A stretch of 64,000 nt of DNA from Prinia subflava (GCF_021018805.1 NC_086283.1:12289162-12353161), one strand, 5' to 3'. Positions 32,843 through 46,539 are shown, numbered from the stretch's first letter. Notes: generated from the letters alone by a model not told the origin. A program made the numbers and translations.

Positions 32843-35800
32843 GGCTCTGCCGACGGAGGGAACCGACACCCGGTGGCGCCGGGCCCTCCCCGCCACTGCA
32901 TTCTCTGGGGACGCGCCGTCGCGCCCGCCTGGGGAAACATCCTTTTGCTTATAGCTGCCGCTGGCCAGATTTCGGAGGCTCCGGTAAATGCCCGCCGTGG
33001 CCTCCCCACGCCTACTGGCGGGAGTAGCCGTCGGTCCGTCCGGCACTCGCTGCGGCCGCAGCGACCCTGCCGCAGGTGTCGGCGCGGAGCGCTGCCCGCC
33101 CGGGACGGTGCGGGCGGCGGTGCAGGAGCGCGGTGCTGCCGTGCGGAGGGAACGCCCTCGGCTTTAGAGCGGTAATCCCGGGGACACGCGGGAAGCCCAC
33201 GCGGGACCCGGTAGGTGAGAAGCGGTGGCGTTTGCAGCCCGGGACAGCACATTGCCCCCAGAGCTGCCACGTTTTCGGCATGGTCCCGATCCCCCGCGAG
33301 CGAGTCCTTTTGTTGGGACGACAATAGCTGGCCAAAGGTGGTGGAGAGGGAAATAGCTCCGTGCACGCATCTTAACTTCCCTTCCGCGCTGCCTCGCCTC
33401 CCGCCACCGCCGCCTGCCTGGAGAGGAGAAGTGGAGGTTTGCCCGTGTGAATAGGCGTGTGGAGAACAAAGTGATGGGCACAGTATGAGGTAGATATGTT
33501 TTTTCAAACGTGAATAACTCGCAAGCCAGGGAGGGAGCGAGGGAGCCCAGCAGCTCAAAGCCAAGTGACAGTGACATGGAATGAGCAGCCTCACTAGTTT
33601 AGGAAGCTGGCTGGGCACATTTGGCGCAGGGCAAGCGCCTGGGGCCCACCTTCCACAAACAACTGGATGGTATTGAGGAAGTGCGATGCTGATGGTTTGC
33701 ATCAGGGAATTACGCTTCAAAGGCAAAAGCTGCTGGATCCCTCCAAAACACATTGTCAGTTTCTGACCAAAATGGAAGTGTTTACTCGGTAAGACAGATG
33801 GTAAGAAGCAGAAGTCAATACCTCGTTTCTGCATAGTATCCATAAAGTTACCAGACCATCTATTTGTATCTAGCAAAAACTTTTATACTCTCCTATTGTC
33901 TACCTCCCCCACCGCCCCCCCTCGCCCCCTTCAATAAATACTTCTATTATTACAGGAGAACAAGTCCTCAGCACTGTGCTGCATGGTGCTGTTTGCTGGC
34001 TAAATTCCCAGTCCCCCAGTTTCTCTTCCAGTCTGCAGGCACCACGTGCTCCCCTCCGGACTGCCTGTGGCACAGGTGTGCTTTGCCAGCAGCCCTGCTG
34101 TGCTCTCCTCCCCAGCGTTAAGCCTGCGTGTTCCCCGTTTGGGCACCGGGTGCTGTGGCTGTGAGCTGTTTCATGCAAAGACTGCGGGCCAAACCTTGGA
34201 AATGAGCAGGAGCTTTGCTAAGCACTAGCCACTGACACCCGTTTCCAGAAGCCTAGCAAGCTCTCAGCATGGGGAGAGCCAGGCTGGTGCAGTGTTTAAG
34301 TCTTAAACATCTCCCTCCTGGTGGGCTGTGTGGCTGTTGGGCCTCCTTGACAGCAAGCCCAATCCCCCATCTCACGAACCATCCACTGGACTCTGGACAC
34401 AGAGTAGCAGCATCCCATTAGCCTCTCATGTGGATGCAAGATGGCTGATGTCCCAGGAGGACCCTGGTCTCTGGATACCCCAGGGCTGCTGTCAGGTGCC
34501 GGGGATTTCCCTTAGCAGTACCTCAGTGACTGTATGGAGCACTGGGGAGATCGGCCAAACACCTCAGCATGCTCCTGGGAAGGGAAAGCTTCCTGCCTGG
34601 GAAACACTAACAGCTGCTTATTTTTCAAGCACGTGTTTTGTGAGTGCATGCACGCTTTGAAACTGGAGGCATCTGAGACTCACTCCACAGTTTGCTTTTG
34701 AAAGGACACACACAAAAAGCCATTTTCCCCACCAACGCCACTGCTCAGAAGGGGAAAAAAGTTTCACTGTAATCCAGTGGTCTCTGTATGCCTGTATCTG
34801 CTGTGTGTGCACACACTTAGAGTCAAAGTCAAAGGCAAAGGGTGGTTTATGTCAGCACTGGGTTTAGCTTTGCTCTCCCAGAATAAGATAAATGTAAGTG
34901 ATGAAGAACTCCTGGGGCTGGCTGAACTCATTTTGTATTCAACACTGCCCGGCCCTTTTCACTTTCTTTTCTCCCTCTCTTTGTATGTTCAAGCCTACTT
35001 GAGTTTCTTTTTTTCTTTTGTAGAAGTTGGTTCTTTTGAAGCGGTTCAAGGCACGCCCTGCTGCAAAGGGGACTTCACGGGAGTCGGAAACACAGGCACA
35101 CCGGTCTGAAATACTTACTGTACAATAGCAGGAATGTAGGAAGCCTTGAAAATGAATCCGCTCTAAGCAAGTGTCAAAGCTTTCAGAGGAAAACAAACTG
35201 AACTTACCCCCGTATCTTTATGCATATTTTCCTCCCAGTCCTCCTTTCCTCCCTGGCCCCCTTTCCCCACCCCCCCGTCCCAGCCTGGTTAAGGCAGCAA
35301 CTCGGGGGCAGGAATGTACTAGTGTTACAGAAAAATGGGTTACAAAAAGGGGGGACAGCAGACTTGCTAAATGCCTCCTCTGTCATTACAGCCAGAGACA
35401 TTTTGAAAGCACACAAAGCACATGGGTCAGAGTTCTCAGTTTGTACTCAACAGTCTAATTGCTCACTCAGTCCCATTTCAGGATCAGCCAGCTTCTCTGC
35501 AGGCATCACCACTGGTCAGAAAGTATTTTATTCCATCTCTTCCCTTTCCCCACATGTTCGCCTGTTTCCTCCTTTCCTTTTGAAAAGTACGTAGGGGGAC
35601 ACACAGCCCCCTCTGTACCTCTCCTGGTCTTCAGACAGTGAAACCCACAAGTGTGGGTAGAGACAAGGTGTGTGTGTGTGTCTTGCTGACTTAGATCAGG
35701 TAATCCTCACTGAATCTCAACTTCAACCTGCCAAGGCCTCCTGCAGGATGAGGGAAGGGGGATTTCTGCCCTCCCAGCAGCTGGTCTGCTCCCTGGGATT

Positions 35801-38689
35801 GCAAACCCCATCTAGGAGCTACTACAAAAAGCCAATATACAGCTGCATTATTTTCAGTCTCATGGACTGCATCATCAGAATATTCACCCAAATAAAGCGT
35901 TCATACTAACATTATTCAGAGCAAGATTGCTTAAAGCAGAAAAGGGTCCAGCAGGAAATGTTTGTTAGGCTGCTCCTATGATCAGTGTCTTTCTTATGCC
36001 TTACTGTCAAACGTGTTTTAAATACGCATTAGAAGTGATGACTGCAAGGAAAGCAAAAGCCCAGGTACCTGGGAAATCACTTTTCTGAACCCTGCCCCTT
36101 TCCAGTCAGGACAACCATGCTGCTACCAAAGCAAATGTGCCCTCATTTCTGCAGAGCAATCTTCCTGGGCAGATCATTACACTTACCCAATATAATTTGC
36201 TTCAGCTCTTGGAGGGTTTGTAAAACTAATTCCCATTTCTTGGTGACATTTACCTCCATAAATATCTATGCTCTGGGGCTAATCCTGTGGACACTTGCAA
36301 TTATGTACAGCTAATCTAAGTACCTCCACTGCTTCCAAGAGAAATGCAAAGCATTGGTATAACAATACTTGCCTACCTCCTGGGGCCATTGTCAGGCATA
36401 ATGAATTCAGCCTGGTGATACAGTTGGAAATTTTATCTATGGAATTTGTACCTACAAACATTTTGCCCATTTATTTAAATTTATTTTTAAAGCTTCATAT
36501 TCAAGGAGGCATCACTCATAATAATTTTCCTTTGCTCATTTTGTTTTAAACACTTTTTTGTTTTGCACTCAGCTTGGCAAGGAGGTTCCACTAAAATTGC
36601 TAACTGCCTTCAGACCCACCCAAGTCTTGGACAGCTAAGGCACTTCTCAGCTATGGGACAGTTTGAACAATGATGTTATTCCAGGAGTAGCTTGTTCACT
36701 CTTTGCAGCAGGAGCAATTCTGAAGGGCCTGTGCGTGCTCACAGGCACCACCCACAGGTCCGTCGTTTTAGTTACGCTAGAAATGAGCAGTAAGAGAACA
36801 CTAATGACCATCCCTGCTTTATGAACAAGTGCTTTCTAACATGCTTTCATTAGGCTATGAATTGATAACGTTTTACTAGTATAAATCACTTAAGCAATAG
36901 AATTACCACTGTGATCAACAGTTTTACGGTATATGATCAATACTTTATTAATTTAAGATCAGAGAATTAATATCAATTCATCTACAAAAACAATATAAAT
37001 AGTATTTCCTTCAAGTCACATCTGATCAGTTCTTCTTGGTCTCAATGTCTCTGGTACAAGAGCCCATAGAGCGTAAGTACTCCAGGTTTGCTGGCACTAA
37101 ATATATATTTTTTTTAAACGATCGCCTCAGCATTCCCTTTTTCACTGTCACTTTAGCCACTGCACAAAGTACAGTTATGGAGGTTTGCTCTGGGAAAAAA
37201 TTCTAGTTATAGCTTGAGGTATAAAAGAAAAATTTAGCTTGCAGGCTCACTGTGGCATACTAGTAACATATAAGTGAACAAGAGAGAGAAAAAATAACAG
37301 TTGATATGTAAGCCAGGGAAAAAAAAATCAACGTTTGAAACAGTCTGCCTCATCTCCCAACATCAGCATTACTTGAGCAGTAACCTGGGAGTGTGGGGGG
37401 CTGTCTCAATTGTACTGGGCCTTCCATCTGCTGTTCTCACACCCATCACTGGGCAATCAGGCAGCCCAGTCCCTGAAGGTTTCTTAGCTGTGGAAATGCC
37501 AGCCTGGAATCTGAACCTCTGCGGGTCTCCTGACGAGGGAGGGTCTCCAAAATGTGAAGACTAAATATTTACAGTCACAGAAGCCACAACAGTGTGGAGA
37601 ACGGTAGTCCTTCTAAGGGGAGAAAATTAAGTGAATGGACCCAGTTTGGTGCTGATCAGCATCTCACATCCCTGAGAGCTGAGTATTTCCCCAAGAAACC
37701 CTTGTCAGCCAAGAAAAAATACTACCTTGCCATTCATGGGAATTCCTCTCATTTAATCCCTGAGAGCAAAGAGCACAGGGTTTCTAGGAACAATCCATTT
37801 ACACCACAACACAGCACCAATAGAGCTTTCAAGGAACTACCCTTGTGAACAGCTGTGAAAAGAAACCTTTCTGAAGACATCTTCAGCTGGTCCACTACCT
37901 TGTAAATTAGGATGTCTTAAGAATTTCTACATACAAATTAAGCATTAAAGAAGATTAAGTTTTAGGGGCACCTTAAAATTCCAACCCATGCAGATGACTC
38001 TTCCCAGTCTATTAGACATCAGACAGCTTCAGCAGAGCCTTGCCTGCAGTGCCTGTAACATTGCCTCATGGATTTTGTTCAAGCAGCAATGCTCAGCTGC
38101 AGTCCTGTGGCTTGGGAAGCAGTTCTCCCATGGCAGTAGGCTTGCAAAACCCTGACTGCAGCAAGACCTGTACCTCTGGCACAGCCCTGAGCTGCAGAGC
38201 TGATTGGTCTGCAGAGGGTGGGAGACTTAACAAGCATTTCTATTTTTCAGACATGCAGCATGATTTGACCTCCATAAAAATTTTAGAAATTCTCAAAGGG
38301 TGAAGCCCAGTGTTCATCTGCAGTGAGCAAGAGTTCTTTGGAGGCAGAAGGTGAAGCCAGACACAGCTGATGGCCTGCTGAGGCCAGGCGCTTGACAGCT
38401 TTCATGGGGAACCCGCAGTTTGCAGTACCCGGGTGTACGGCACTCATGCCACAGGGGTTACGGATGAGCTCAGTGAGAACCCGAGTGGCTCAGTTTCGGA
38501 GGGAGGGATGGCAGGAGTAACAAGCATCCCACCCTGCCTGCCTCATGAAGCAGAAACTCCCACCTCTTGCTTCAGCACAGGTGTTGCACCCACGCTAGGA
38601 GGAATTATCTGTGCCCTAGGCCTCTGTGCCTTCACACCCTGGTGAGAGCACGAGGTGACGTCCGTGGGAAAGCAGCACACAAGCAATAT
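32843..38689. other. ATOH1-GRID2 intergenic sequence, ATOH1 proximal
   Basis: The CpG island tails off near 33,300. Beyond it the sequence is unique and moderately AT-rich, with no exon or transposon recognised. AT-rich, motif-dense stretches such as 36,840-37,020 may be regulatory, but I see no decisive signal. Small open frames are random. Confidence 0.5.
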
Positions 38690-39480
38690 CCTGCCAAAGC
38701 TGCTTTGCAGAACAAAACCCTGGTGCCTCCGAGGATCCTTGAGTGCCCTGCCACAGCCGCCCGGGATGGACACGCAGGCGTTTCTCTCCCACTTCTCCCA
38801 GCGAGGCAAAGCCCCCAGGCTGGGGGCTCCTGCTCTTGTGGTGCTCGGCGGGCACCAGCCGGCCTGGCCGAGCCCACACCATGGCACTGAGGGCGTGCCC
38901 GAAAGCCTGGCCCTGGTGAGACGGCGGCGAGGCCACCACCCGGTCCCCTCGGGTGGGGTGTGCGCCCCGGGGCCGCCCCGCTGCCGGCAGCAGGTTGAAT
39001 ATTGTAGGTGTGGGCGATTAAAGTGTCGTCGGCACAATGGCGGTCTGTGTCCCATTCGCCACGCCCGGGCTCCTCTTTGGAAAGCGCACACAAGAGGTGA
39101 CAGGGCGCTGGCCCCCGCCATTATCCCGGCGGCATAGCGGCGCGGCCCGCCCCGTTTCCCGGGAAATGGCGCTCCCCGGCCGCCGCCGGGACCACCGCGG
39201 CCGCGCACGGCTCCGCGCTGCCCCCTCCCCTGGCCCGGAACGGCGGGGCCGTGAGGGGGGATGGCGAGCGCCTGCCGAGGGGGACCCGCAAGGCCACTGC
39301 CGGCCCCCCGGCGGCACTTTTCGGGGACTAGAGCCGCCCGTACCGTCGGGGCACCAGCGACACCGAGCGCGGCCGCCGCCGTGAGGGAGCCGCAGGCGGT
39401 GCCGCAGCGCCACCGCCCGGGCGGCGCCGGGCAGGGCAGGGCCGGGCCCACCGCTCCTTCAGCGCCGCTCCTCCGCTCTT
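38690..39480. other. Orphan CpG island between ATOH1 and GRID2
   Basis: About 800 bp, with the densest CpG content at 39,100-39,460. It contains two ATGGCG YY1-type cores (around 39,038 and 39,166), a perfect palindrome TTTCCCGGGAAA at 39,155-39,166 and a CCCGGAA ETS-like core (about 39,234). This combination is typical of CpG promoters. Long frames on both strands (for example 302 codons on the minus strand) lack domains and are not called as genes. Confidence 0.55.
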
Positions 39481-39532
39481 CTAACCAGTGACAACAGGGC
39501 TTTACCCCAGAATTCGCCTTCTTTTCTTGTTT

Positions 39533-39667
39533 ATTTGTGTGGGTTTTTGTGCTTGGTTTTTTTGTTGTTGTTGTTGTGTGGGGTGGTTTTTTTGTTGTTG
39601 TTTTTTGATTTTTTGGTGGGTTTTTTTTGTGGGTTTTTTGTTATTATTTTTTTGTTTGTTTTTTGCA
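39533..39667 (+). repeat. T/G-rich low-complexity tract
   Basis: T runs broken by single G or GG, with GTT trinucleotide stretches. Frames across it give Phe, Leu, Cys and Val strings and are not genes. Confidence 0.85.
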
Positions 39668-40781
39668 GGTGCCCACCATTAACTCGGGAAGGTGAAGTGC
39701 GTGGCAATGGATGGAGATCTGCACGCAGATGCACCACACCTGCCACTTTCTTACGTGGCTTCACCCCGTTGAATAGAAATTCGTGTCTCTGCTCCAGGTT
39801 AACTCCTGTTTATACACTCCAGCAAATTACTGTATGCCGTGGATAATAAACCCTCTGTCTGTAATGCCCTGAGTAATAAATCACTGGCTGTTAAGTTCTG
39901 GAAAGAAAAGCTGCTTCTATGTGTCAATACTTACAGAATAAATGTTTAGGAATATTTATGGATATGTTTTCTCTTTTCAAACAACTCATGTAAGCAGAAC
40001 TTAACACACATATGGATAGACCTACATTTGTCAGATGATGTAGAAAGTCTTGAAAAGTGAAGATCGCAGTGATCTTTATTGAAGACAATAGATGTGTCTT
40101 TCAAGAGTCTGATTTGCAAGTGTATCCCCTCTACTTGTGCCTATCTTTTATCTTAATGTAAGAAAAACAGAGCTCCCTGTGTCCCATATCAGCTCTACTT
40201 TTTGTATTGTGCAGATGGGCTGACAGTATAATTTTTCAGTAATATAAAAAGGTTTATGGAATTCTGTTTTGGTGGCAGGGAGGAGGTAAGAAAACTTCAT
40301 CTGCAGTCTCCTAAAGCTGGGGTGACATAAAACCAATCCAAGCAATAGATATGATTCAGAAAAGTTAGAGCAAGACAAATCATTCCAGTGTTGCCTGAGC
40401 ACTATTTCTTAAAGTAACATGTTTTCCTGTTACACTACATCAATTTCTTGCTGTGTTTGATGTCATGCCGCAGAGACCATTCCTCAAAAATGTGTCAGAT
40501 AGAAGGAGTAGAAAGTAACCACATTATTAGCTTTGCTCACAGTATTTGCTTTCTTTCTCCCATTCCCCCGTGTGTAAGCAAAAGAATTAATTAGTAACAA
40601 CATGGGTCAGCTGTGATTACTCTTACTGTGGTCCACAGTGAATATTCATATCCAGGGAACACTGAAAACCAAACAAGACCTCCCCACTGTGTGTGTGAAG
40701 AAGCATGTCCCTGGCCAGTGGGGGAGAAAGGCAAGCTTACCAGCGGTGGCAGGGCTACAATGCACTCACACAGCTGCCCAC

Positions 40782-40825
<44 letters not shown>

Positions 40826-41529
40826 CCCCTGCCATTTGACAGGGACGCAAGCAAGACTGGCAGAGTGCAGGAAATATAACACACAATCCACAACAAAAAA
40901 AAGTTGTTTTTTTATTCTTTTTCCCAGCCATTCTTTTCAATTTCTGTCAATTGTATAATATTTACCACCTTCTCACTCCCAGTAAAAATGCTTGTGTCAG
41001 GATCTTCTGGCTGCTTGTGGTTCTGCTGAGTGGGAAAAGAGGGTCCCTCTGCAATCTAAGGGAGTAAGTGACACCCCAGAGTCTTTCTTTGAGTAGCAAC
41101 AAAAATTAGATTCACATGGAGCATTTTCCTATATGTAGAAGGAGGGTATGATATTTCCAGTCCAGCAGTATTAGTGTGGTGGACCAGGATACTGCACCCT
41201 GTGTATCAAAGGTGCTGCTGCAGCCCCACAAGGAGGGAAAAGTCAGGCAAAGCTCAGCTGACCTAGTGGGCAACCACGTGTGAACCCTCAAATTAGGTGT
41301 GTGTGTGTCTTGAGAGATTTTTGCCCTGAAATAAATCCTTGTTTTCTTTCTCCTCCTGTTTTCCATAGCCCACCAGGGCTCTGGTGCTGGGGTCCCACTG
41401 GAGGTGGAGCGGGGTGCATGCAAACAGCTGAAGCAGAGAGCAGTGGCTGAGCCTGGCCCTGAGAGCTCACCTGGGGGGCTGAAACACAACACACTTGTGG
41501 GGCAGTGTAAGCAAACCTGCCTGCTACAC
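39668..41529. other. Intergenic sequence with a T homopolymer
   Basis: No exon or transposon is recognised. A 39-base T run is at 40,787-40,825. A short GT stretch is near 41,297-41,308. Confidence 0.5.
40787..40825 (+). repeat. (T)39 homopolymer
   Basis: Thirty-nine uninterrupted T residues preceded by CTCC. No retrogene body is recognised nearby. Confidence 0.9.
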
Positions 41530-42600
41530 CTCACAGAGGCTGTACCTGGCTGGGTGCCAGGTGCCCACCAAAGCTGCTCCACCAAAGCTGCTCCAATCCC
41601 TCTCCTTCCTCAGCTGGAAGGGTGAGAGAAAATATAATGAAAGGCTAGGGGATTGGGATAAAGAAAGGGGAAAATCACTCACCCATTACCATTGTTGGCA
41701 AAACAGACTTGACTCAGGGGATAAATAGTAATTTATGTCCAATCAGATCAAAGTAGGGTAATGAGAAGCAGACCCAGATCTTAAAATGTCTTCCCTCCAC
41801 CCCTCCTTTGTTCCTGGGCTTAACTTTACTCCTGATTTTCTCCACTGTAACAGAGGCTGGGGTCAGTTCATGACATACTGTCTCTGCTGCTCCTTCCTCC
41901 TCAGGGGAGGACTCCTTGCACGCTTCCCATACTCCAGTGTAGGGTCCCTCCCACGAGGGACAGCCCTTTATGAACTCCTCCAGGATGTGTCCCTTCCACA
42001 GCGTGCAGTCTCCCAGGAACAGACTGCTCCAGCATGAGCTCCCCACAATGTCACAAATCCTGCCAGCAAACCTGCTCTAGCATGGGCTCCTCTCTCCATG
42101 GCTCCTTTCTCCTGACAGAACCTGCCAGGAGTCTGCTCCAGCATGTGCTTCCCATAGCATTCCTTTGGGCATTCATCTGCTCTGCTGTGCTGTTCTCCAC
42201 AGGCTGCTGGTGGATCTCTGCTCCACCTTGGACCTCCATGGGCTGCAGGGGCACAGCTGCCCTCACCATGGGCTTCACCACTGGCTGCAGGGGAGTCTCT
42301 GCTCCAGCGGCTGAGTAGATCCTCCTGCTTTTTCTGCCTGACTGGGGGTCTGTTTCTCTCACCCATTCTCACACTCTCTCCAAGTGGCAACTGCTCCTAG
42401 GCAGTAACGTTTTCCTCTTATTGTCTCTGTTATTCCTGAGGCATCCATCAGTTGTCTTCTGCAGTGGCAGGTCCCTCCTGGAACTTGCTGCCAAGGGGTT
42501 TCTCAGACAGTGAGGAGGCTTTGGGCAGCTTCTCACAGAAGCTATCCTTGTAGCTCCCCCCACTGCCAAAATCGGGCCACAAAAACCCCTAAGAGCTCTC
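41530..42600 (-). mobile_element. Solo LTR of an avian endogenous retrovirus
   Basis: About 1.07 kb matching, from memory, a long LTR common in bird genomes, in antisense orientation. Recognisable features on the plus strand: 'ggcaaaacagactt' near one end, then 'gggtaatgagaa', a 'cttaactttactcctgattttctcca' type block, repeated 'ctgctccagc' units every 60-80 bases through 41,930-42,310, and 'cagcttctcacagaagc' near the other end. No gag, pol or env sequence flanks it, so it is a solo LTR left by recombination. In the sense direction the poly(A) signal has decayed (ACATAAAT). The 14-base unit AGCAGCTTTGGTGG is duplicated close to the 3' end. Frames inside it are not genes. Element subfamily is not determined. 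Confidence 0.75.
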
Positions 42601-45180
42601 ATTTACTTTACTGCCACACCAGATGCTCCAGGGGCCAGGAGAGCAACCTAGGGAAGAACCTGCAGCTGGGTGGTTACTTCAAGAGCTTGATGATTGTCTC
42701 ATGCACCCCCAAAACTTTTCATTAATTAATGGGCTTGCCTTTCAACTCTATTTTTTCATTCGGAGGGTCAGTCTTTTAATGGATGACAGCTGGATTTGCA
42801 AATAAAGCTGTTGTTAACTTTTGTTTTGGCACTGCCCAGCACTCCCTTATCCCATCTTGTCTTGGTGCCTCGCCCCCTTAGAACAAAGAATGTGACACAA
42901 GCGTTTACTTTTTTTTGAAACTGGAAAAATTATCACGCACTGAAAGAAGTGTTTGCCTTAGTAGTGCTGGTAGGAGTAATTACCTACAGAAGCACTGAGT
43001 TGTGATGTCACGGTAAAGGAGTGTCCTGTGCTTGCTGGGCTGCAGATAGCTGTCTTTTTCAACTGGTATGGCAGTTATTTATCCCAGAAATATCTGTTTT
43101 TCCCCTTACAGCAGTGAACTGGTTCTGAAATGCTGAATTCTTCCTTTTGCCCCAAGTTTCCTGTATGACCCAGAGTACAGTAGTCAATGACTTGACAGTT
43201 TAGGTTTTTTTCTTTTGAGAAATGTTGCAGAAACAGATTCTGTAGTACACACAAAGTACTACACCACTGTGATGAATGGGACTTGGGGACACAGATTTTG
43301 TAAGTCTTGACAGGTAGTATATTTAATTTTATAACTACACATCTTGAAAAGTATTTTCTTTCTAAATTAAGCTCTTAGTTCCTGCAATTTTGATGCATTC
43401 ATAAATTTTTTATGTTTAGGAATTTGTTAAGCTATGAATCACTTCCCCTGCTCTGACCTTATTTTGGAGGCTTCTATTTCTGACCTCATGAATGATGCCT
43501 TGAGTGAGATGTAACAAGCTGATAGATTGTGATATCTTCACACTTGCCCACTGCTGTTGCTGTGACATGTGGAAGCATGTGTTCCTGTCCTAGTGTTTGC
43601 AAAAAATTTTGTCTGTAACTAAGATTAAGGGGGAGAGACTTGGTTTTGACATTCATTTCAAAACAGCTCTGAAGAGTGAAAAGGAAACATTAATTAGTAC
43701 TGAGAGAAAAATGATTAAAGCAGGGCTGTGTTGGTGGGATGCCTTTGTTGGCTTGGAGACTATTTTTTTTGTTAGCTACAGCCACGAGCATGTACAAAGG
43801 AAGCTGGTTTACTTTTCATGTCATCAGCTTTGAGCAGAGTTCAGAAATTAAACGTTTTGAGGGCATTAACCTCCAGTAAGCTGCAATAACCCAGTGAGTG
43901 CTCACAGAAAAAGGTGTTCTCATCACTTCATAGCATCCTACATAAGTAGGAAAGAAAAAGATACTCTGAAAAAACAGATTTTTCCAGGCAAACAATCCTA
44001 GCACTTTTCTTTTGGTGAATTCAAGAGGGAGACACAGGGGACTTTGGCACTGATCGTGCTGCAGCTGTGTCCCTCAGGTCTGCAATCATTCACTTGCTTG
44101 GCTCAGCAGAACTTTTTATCTCCAGGTATTCACTGCTGGTCAATAGAAATGTCTTTCTACGTGATTCTTTGAAACCAGATAAATGTGTTTTCTTCTACTG
44201 CTCAGTTTTTGTTTGTAGCTGGTATCTCAGAAAGGTCATATAACTGCAGATACCATGCAAACAACTCATCTTTATAAACAGCTGGCTTGTAACTCCTCTG
44301 GAACTACCGCAGCAGAAACACCTGACAGTCTTCAACACTTCCCTGGAATTTGTTGTAAAGAAAGGGATGTGTCATGTAGGGTTCACCATGATGTAGCCCA
44401 TTATAGAGAGTAGATCTGTCATATCTGTAAAACTACCTGGCTCTAGAGAGCTGTGTCTGTGAGTGTGACAGGGACACAGTGCCTCTGTTTAGGTAAGGAA
44501 TGATCCCCTGAATGCCTCCTACGCTTAACATAAAATTGTATCAGGTCAGGAATATTATTTAAGTGAATAAAATACTCTGAATGTAAAAAGCCAGGAGACA
44601 AACTTCGGGTGCTGCAAATTGTCATAGCTGACGTTATTGCAGCAGAGCTTGCTAATGACTAGGCCATTAGTTTAAAATGTTAATGAAACTTAAAGATTGA
44701 GAAGGCCATCATGAATGAAATATGGGCTACCTTCTCTCACTCTAAAACTTTTGTTTTAGGCAACGTATGTCCAGTATCAGAGAAAATTAATTTCTGTGCA
44801 AATAAAGATGGCAAAAAGTGATTCTATAAAAGTAAAAGCCATGCTCCAAGAAAATTCCTACATTATACTAAAACAGATGAAGGTGGGATGCAGTATTTCT
44901 AAAAATAATGTCCCATACATGTCAGTGCTAAAGAAATCTAAGCTTATTCTCCAAAATGCTGTTTGTAAATGCTCTCTGAAATCTAAGCCTGACATTGATA
45001 AACATGGTAAACCTAGGTGTTTTCCATAGATGCTCTTCACTGAGCTGACTCACAGAAGCCTGAGGAGCTCATCACATCTCCATGGGCTAAAACCCTTCAG
45101 TAGGAGTGCAGCAAATCCACAAGTACCTTGCCATAGGCTGAAAACACCACAGTACTCAGCAACTGAACAGGAGGAAACGC
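42601..45180. other. Intergenic sequence beyond the GRID2 3' end
   Basis: Unique AT-rich sequence with no recognised exon, RNA gene or transposon. It lies just downstream of the most distal GRID2 poly(A) signal candidate. Confidence 0.5.
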
Positions 45181-45196
45181 AAGTTTAGAAAACAAT

Positions 45197-45202
45197 TTTA
45201 TT
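45197..45202 (-). terminator. GRID2: Distal GRID2 poly(A) signal candidate
   Basis: AATAAA in the sense direction, followed by a U-rich stretch and a GU-rich TGTGGTGTTTTC about 50 bases on. Plausible but not unique. Confidence 0.45.
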
Positions 45203-46500
45203 AGACAAATTATTTAGACAAATTATACACAGAAAGCTCTGCCACTTGTAACTGAGGCCTCCAAAAAGTGTTTTGTGTATCTGTATAATAGGCAACACAT
45301 CAAAATAGGCCTATTTTAAATATTGTACATGGTTAACAGGTTTTTAATAGCTAAAATCACTGCAACATCTGGTATGTCCCTACGTAGCTTGTTGGAAAGA
45401 AATGTTCTTTTTTTTTTTTTTCCTTTTTTTTTTTTTTTTTCTTTTACTCAGAAGTGTGTATGAGTTCATGAATGTTACAAGGGGGAAGCAAGTTGTGCAT
45501 GCTTTTCGACACTTGCTACCCTGGAAACAAAATGGCCTTTTGCACGATAAGAATTCGTTCTGCCTTACACAGTAGACAATATTTGAAGATTTAGTACAAA
45601 AAACAGTGACAGTACAATATCCCCAATAACAGAATTAGCATCAAAATAGAATAGATCTGAAGAATATAACTTTTCATTTATCCTAAAGCAAATCACATAG
45701 GCTGATTCCTATTAATCTTAGCCAAAGAATGAGTTAGATTAAAGTAAGTGTATGTATGGTTGCATTAAAAAGGAAACCAAACCAAAAAATTCACAGGATA
45801 AACTGCTTGCTTTCTACTTAACCGCATCTTTAGTTTAAGGATTACAAATTGAAAGCTCTTCCTACATTTCTAAAAGGTAACAGTGTTACTTGAAAAAGCT
45901 GGTGCTAAAGTCGGCACCGGTTCTGCTCTCACTGCTGTTTTTTTCTTGCTTTATACAGTTGGCACTAATGTAAAAAATACATAGCTCCTCTAAATCTAAC
46001 AACATGAAAGGCTTAAACTGAGTGCCTGTTCATATTTTTTCCCCATAGAACAATATATGATTATAATTAAGGCCACATCTGTGTATCATGAGGGCTTTTC
46101 TCTTTTTCTTGCACTAATGCCATTGTTGTATTGATCAACTGTGCTGACTTGGAAAAGGATTTATTGACCTTTGATCCATGTTTAACTGCTCTAGAGCTGC
46201 ATAAGTTGTTCATGAACATGGTACATCTAAGAGAGAGTTCCATTTGTTTAATTAATTAAAAGGAAAATTATCAAGATTAGCCTTATAGAATGCTCAAAAG
46301 CCAATGCAAAACCTAACCAAAGGAGTTACATCTAGGTACAAATGTTAAATTGCCCTGGATGCTCTAATAGAAAAGTATAAAATATGCTTTGTTGGCAAAC
46401 AATGCAAGTCAGAATAATGTTAAAGCAACCTGTCTTTTCTAAGTGAAAAGACACCCTGCACTGTACATCTCTCCTGTATACAACACATTTTTACTAAAGC

Positions 46501-46506
46501 TTTATT
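46501..46506 (-). terminator. GRID2: Proximal GRID2 poly(A) signal candidate
   Basis: AATAAA in the sense direction. The GU-rich element TGTGTTGT follows about 20 bases downstream, a good arrangement for cleavage. Confidence 0.5.
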
Positions 46507-46539
46507 AAATGAATTGCAATAGCAACGGCTGCCATTTTA

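Noticed and set aside
32161..33876. In-frame upstream extension of ATOH1 to an 861-codon frame
   Set aside because: The extension crosses the CpG promoter, CCAAT boxes and the minisatellite, and encodes Arg/Pro/Gly/Ala-rich sequence unlike any ATOH1. The family starts close to the chosen ATG.
38543..39451. 302-codon minus-strand frame over the orphan CpG island
   Set aside because: Compositional artefact in CpG-rich DNA with competing frames on the other strand and no domain.
41968..42390. 140-codon minus-strand frame with repeated residues
   Set aside because: It lies wholly inside the solo LTR and reflects its internal repeats. It is not a viral or host protein.
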